Below are positions 61,838 to 64,000 of a DNA stretch of 64,000 bases, piece by piece. Below the pieces are notes generated by a model. That model saw only the letters and a program-made list of their open reading frames with translations, was not told the DNA's origin and did no database searches. The position numbers and the translations under genes are program-made. Position 1 is the stretch's first letter. Each line of letters starts with the position of its first letter. The stretch comes from Rhizorhabdus wittichii RW1 (GTDB lineage: Bacteria; Pseudomonadota; Alphaproteobacteria; Sphingomonadales; Sphingomonadaceae), in the NCBI GenBank assembly GCA_000016765.1, contig CP000701.1, positions 1 to 64,000 of the forward strand, read 5' to 3'.

Positions 61838-63040
61838 TCAGACTTGGTCCCCTGCCCTGCTGGCCCAAGTCCGCAGAACATCTTGTTCGATGTCGCGGCA
61901 AACCTCGTTCAAGTGCTTCATGCACCGGTTATAAACCTCGTGCGAGGTCACTGGTTTTTCGAGTTCAAACACCGTCTTCATCCGCGAGCTCGCATTGTCG
62001 ATCTCCGCGCTGGTGACCATCACCGACTGCGTCATCGAGCCGCCGAAAACCTGCCGCATCATCGACAGGATTTCCCGATGCATCGACTTAGTCTCATCCA
62101 CTCGGCTGCCCACGAGTCTAATGAAATTATAGGCGGGGCGCCCCCGCCCCGCGAGCTTCTCAAGCTGCTTCATAGTCGTGCGGGTCATATCAATGAAGGA
62201 GACTGTCGATGCGAAATCGACGAGGCTGGGCGGCACCGGGATGACCATCGAATTCGCAGCCTGCAGCACGGCCATCGACACCATGCCGAGCGCGGGTGGC
62301 GGGTCCATGATCACGATGTCGTAGTCGTCGACCACCGTATCGATCGCTTCAGCAATCAAATCGATAATTTCCATGTTTTGGTTCTTCGCCATGTAACCGG
62401 CGATTTCATATTCCAGATTGTAAAGCCTCAGGTTCGACGGAATGAGGTCGAGGCCGTGGAAGTGTGTCTTGCGGATGATCTTGCGCACGCCGAGCAGCTC
62501 GGGGTTATGGAAGTGCCCGTAGAGCGTGTCTTCCTCCTCAAGATCGACGTCGGGCCGGTACCCGAACATCATCGTCGAGGACGCTTGGCTATCGCAGTCG
62601 ATGAAGAGCACCCGATAGCCATTGATCGCAAAGTGCTGCGCCAGATGCAGCGCAATCGTGGATTTTCCGACACCACCTTTAAAGTTGCACACCGAGATGA
62701 TCGCCGGCGTATCGGTCGGCTCCCGCCAGGGGCGGGTGCCGAATACCTCACGCATATGGTCAAGTTCTTCCAAGGTATATTGCACCCTGTGGCCGGAGGC
62801 GGTGCGATCACGGCTAGGCAAGCGTCCGTCGCGCTCAGCTTCTCTGATCGCCGAGGCGGTGCGGCCGACGAGCGCCGCAGCTTTCGAGATCGGAAAAGTT
62901 GGGCCGCGTTTGCTGCCGGTCTCGGGGTCGACCGCGCTGTCGCGAATCCGTTTAAGGATCGTCAGCGCTTTTCGATGCAGGACGTCCAAGCCGCCCTCGA
63001 TCAGGTCTTCCGGTTGAGCTAAGGTTGCATCAGTGGCCAT
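61838..63040 (-). CDS. parA: ParA/RepA-type partition ATPase
   Basis: 400 residues of type Ia: an N-terminal HTH part (FPISKAAALVGRTASAIREAERDG) for autoregulation, then the ATPase with Walker A CNFKGGVGKSTIALHLAQ, Walker A' FIDCDSQASSTMMFG and VIMDPPPALGMVSMAVL. With ParB and the palindromes it moves plasmid copies apart before division. Transcribed away from the replication origin. Confidence 0.94.
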   Translation of the reverse strand: MATDATLAQPEDLIEGGLDVLHRKALTILKRIRDSAVDPETGSKRGPTFPISKAAALVGRTASAIREAERDGRLPSRDRTASGHRVQYTLEELDHMREVFGTRPWREPTDTPAIISVCNFKGGVGKSTIALHLAQHFAINGYRVLFIDCDSQASSTMMFGYRPDVDLEEEDTLYGHFHNPELLGVRKIIRKTHFHGLDLIPSNLRLYNLEYEIAGYMAKNQNMEIIDLIAEAIDTVVDDYDIVIMDPPPALGMVSMAVLQAANSMVIPVPPSLVDFASTVSFIDMTRTTMKQLEKLAGRGRPAYNFIRLVGSRVDETKSMHREILSMMRQVFGGSMTQSVMVTSAEIDNASSRMKTVFELEKPVTSHEVYNRCMKHLNEVCRDIEQDVLRTWASRAGDQV

Positions 63041-63126
63041 AGGGGTCCGCTTCTGTGGGTTTGATGAGCTTCAATAGCCGCGTTGGCAGTTTTGATCAAC
63101 GAATTGGCCATCAAACTTGCAAGTTG

Positions 63127-63467
63127 ACCGATGATCTCCGAGCCATTGGCCGATTTGCTAGTGCAGCGGCCAACGCAAAGGGTGCCGCGACCGATGATCT
63201 CGGAGCGCTTCTGACTGGCGGCGTTGTTCGGTGCCGAAAAACGATGCATCGCAACCCACCTGTGGATAACTACCGATGATCTCGGTACTTTCCGATGATG
63301 TCGGTGCGAGAAATAGATGATGTCGGTGCGGCTCGACCGATGATCTCGGAGCCCATACCTATACTTAGAATCAACCTATAAAAATCCGATTCGCGAATCG
63401 CTTTGATTTTCAGATTTTGAAGAGCGAGGAGTGAGCAGAAGGCGAAAACGGCACCGACATCATCGGT
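63127..63467. repeat. iterons (consensus ACCGATGATSTCGGWGC)
   Basis: Copies at 63127-63143, 63190-63206, 63272-63288, 63291-63307, 63314-63330 and 63336-63352 in direct orientation and one inverted copy at 63451-63467. Each is about 17 bases with a GATGATCTCGG or GATGATGTCGG core. Spacing is irregular between the first three and tight in 63272-63352. They should bind the initiator encoded downstream; the inverted copy near the gene may control its expression. Confidence 0.85.
63261..63269 (-). promoter_or_regulatory. DnaA box
   Basis: TGTGGATAA is the exact complement of the consensus TTATCCACA. It lies 3 bases before the third iteron, the position expected for host DnaA help in opening the origin. 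Confidence 0.85.
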
Positions 63468-63588
63468 AAGTTTGCAAGTCTCGGGCCCTATTTCCCGTCT
63501 AAACTGCCAACGGGGTTGATTTACCTCACCAAACCTGATGAAACCTGCCTATCACAGCCCCCGGCAGATTCGGGGGGAAGGGCAGACC

Positions 63589-64000
63589 ATGAATGGGGAT
63601 CAGCATAAGCCGCTAGGGCACCAGTACGCATTAGCCATGCTCACCGGCGGAGAAGAAGGCGTGCGTAAGCTCGCCACTTCCGCTGGCACCCAGCTAACAA
63701 TCGACGCCTTTCTCCGCGTTCAGGACGAGGAGCCTGTACCAGCGTTCCTCCATTCCGCGCTTTGCGCAATGTCGCTGCCAACGAAGCGGCCCAAGGACGA
63801 CACCCAGCCGATCGTTCGGGAAGACGGCAAATACGCGCTCGCTATCAATCCGAGGCCCGTGCTCCAAAACATTGATGGCAAGTCGGTCATGCGCAGCCTC
63901 GGCGTACCCTATGGCGCTTATCCTCGCGTCGCCTTGATCTACCTCTTGTCGCAAGCGGTCATGAAGCAGTCGCGCGACGTTTATCTCGGCAGAAACTTCA
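63589..64000 (+). CDS. repA: plasmid replication initiator (RepA), 5' part
   Basis: 137 codons to the window edge, so incomplete. Begins MNGDQHKPLGHQYALAMLTG after GGGGGAAGG. KLATSAGTQLTIDAFLRVQD, KYALAINPRPVLQN and SLGVPYGAYPRVALIYLLSQAV resemble plasmid RepA initiators of alphaproteobacteria; the winged-helix part with R-G-L-N-like contacts lies beyond the end. Placement directly behind iterons supports the call. Confidence 0.82.
   Translation, partial: MNGDQHKPLGHQYALAMLTGGEEGVRKLATSAGTQLTIDAFLRVQDEEPVPAFLHSALCAMSLPTKRPKDDTQPIVREDGKYALAINPRPVLQNIDGKSVMRSLGVPYGAYPRVALIYLLSQAVMKQSRDVYLGRNF

Larger units (their letters stand above)
63041..63588. other. plasmid origin region (oriV) with iterons
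   Basis: 548 bases without a gene between parA and the replication gene. It holds seven iterons, one perfect DnaA box and an AT-rich stretch (about 63355-63420, including TCGATTCGCGAATCG-like short symmetry). This is the standard anatomy of an iteron-controlled origin. Confidence 0.85.

Noticed and set aside
63127-63467. Repeat array as a CRISPR
   Set aside because: Repeats are 17 bases, unevenly spaced and partly inverted, next to a replication gene with a DnaA box; they are iterons.
1-64000. tRNA or rRNA genes
   Set aside because: No cloverleaf-type or rRNA sequence was recognised on reading; this was not checked with a covariance search.

Overview
The window reads as part of a large catabolic plasmid of a sphingomonad (Alphaproteobacteria). 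The evidence is high-GC coding sequence, RepA/ParA/ParB plasmid genes, an imuA-imuB mutagenesis cassette behind an alphaproteobacterial GAAC-N7-GAAC LexA box, and, above all, gene content. The block at 10-12489 has the gene order I remember for the dibenzo-p-dioxin/dibenzofuran (dxn) locus of Sphingomonas (Rhizorhabdus) wittichii RW1, and genes resembling that strain's dbfB and redA2 lie further on. The strain match is from memory and was not searched. No rRNA, tRNA or CRISPR array was seen.

Layout. (1) 10-12489, minus strand: a compact operon for angular dioxygenation and the hydroxyquinol branch: dxnA1A2 (Rieske dioxygenase), dxnB (ring-cleavage-product hydrolase), a TonB-dependent receptor, fdx3 (ferredoxin), dxnC (4-hydroxysalicylate monooxygenase), dxnD (maleylacetate reductase), dxnE (hydroxyquinol dioxygenase), dxnFG (3-oxoadipate CoA-transferase), dxnH (thiolase). 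(2) 12634-15613: three IS5-type elements. (3) 16125-17895: a GntR regulator and dbfB (trihydroxybiphenyl ring cleavage). (4) 17921-32358: an IS graveyard. An IS3-type element is split by an IS1182 element; an IS407-type element follows; and one short-chain dehydrogenase gene is broken into three pieces by an IS256 element and by an IS21 element, which is itself split by an IS66 element, which is split in turn by a serine-recombinase element. Target duplications resolve most of this nest to the base. (5) 32517-40097: redA2 (reductase for the dioxygenase), a beta-keto acid cleavage enzyme, a truncated pyruvate phosphate dikinase, the classical meta-cleavage tail (aldolase, acylating acetaldehyde dehydrogenase, hydratase), an IclR regulator and a ketopantoate-reductase-like gene. 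(6) 40130-43527: a monooxygenase stump, an IS21 element fused in frame to a Tn3 transposase head, and a Tn3 resolvase. (7) 43934-54247: plasmid accessory and mobility genes: HEPN/Abi protein, decayed antitoxin, relaxase and MobC, a ParA/ParB pair, DUF genes, a zeta toxin system, a nuclease-fold protein and a secreted nuclease. (8) 54393-57225: SOS cassette imuA-imuB with a gutted dnaE2. (9) 57246-64000: plasmid core: two ParB remnants, a divergent pair of paralogous HTH proteins, ParB, three parS-like palindromes, ParA, an iteron/DnaA-box origin and the start of the replication initiator.

How the genes work together: DxnA1A2, with electrons from RedA2 through a ferredoxin, opens the diaryl ether ring; DbfB and DxnB cleave and hydrolyse the product to salicylate-type intermediates plus 2-hydroxypentadienoate. 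DxnC-DxnH take the hydroxysalicylate side through hydroxyquinol, maleylacetate and 3-oxoadipate to succinyl-CoA and acetyl-CoA. The hydratase, aldolase and dehydrogenase take the pentadienoate side to pyruvate and acetyl-CoA. The truncated PPDK would once have recycled that pyruvate to PEP.
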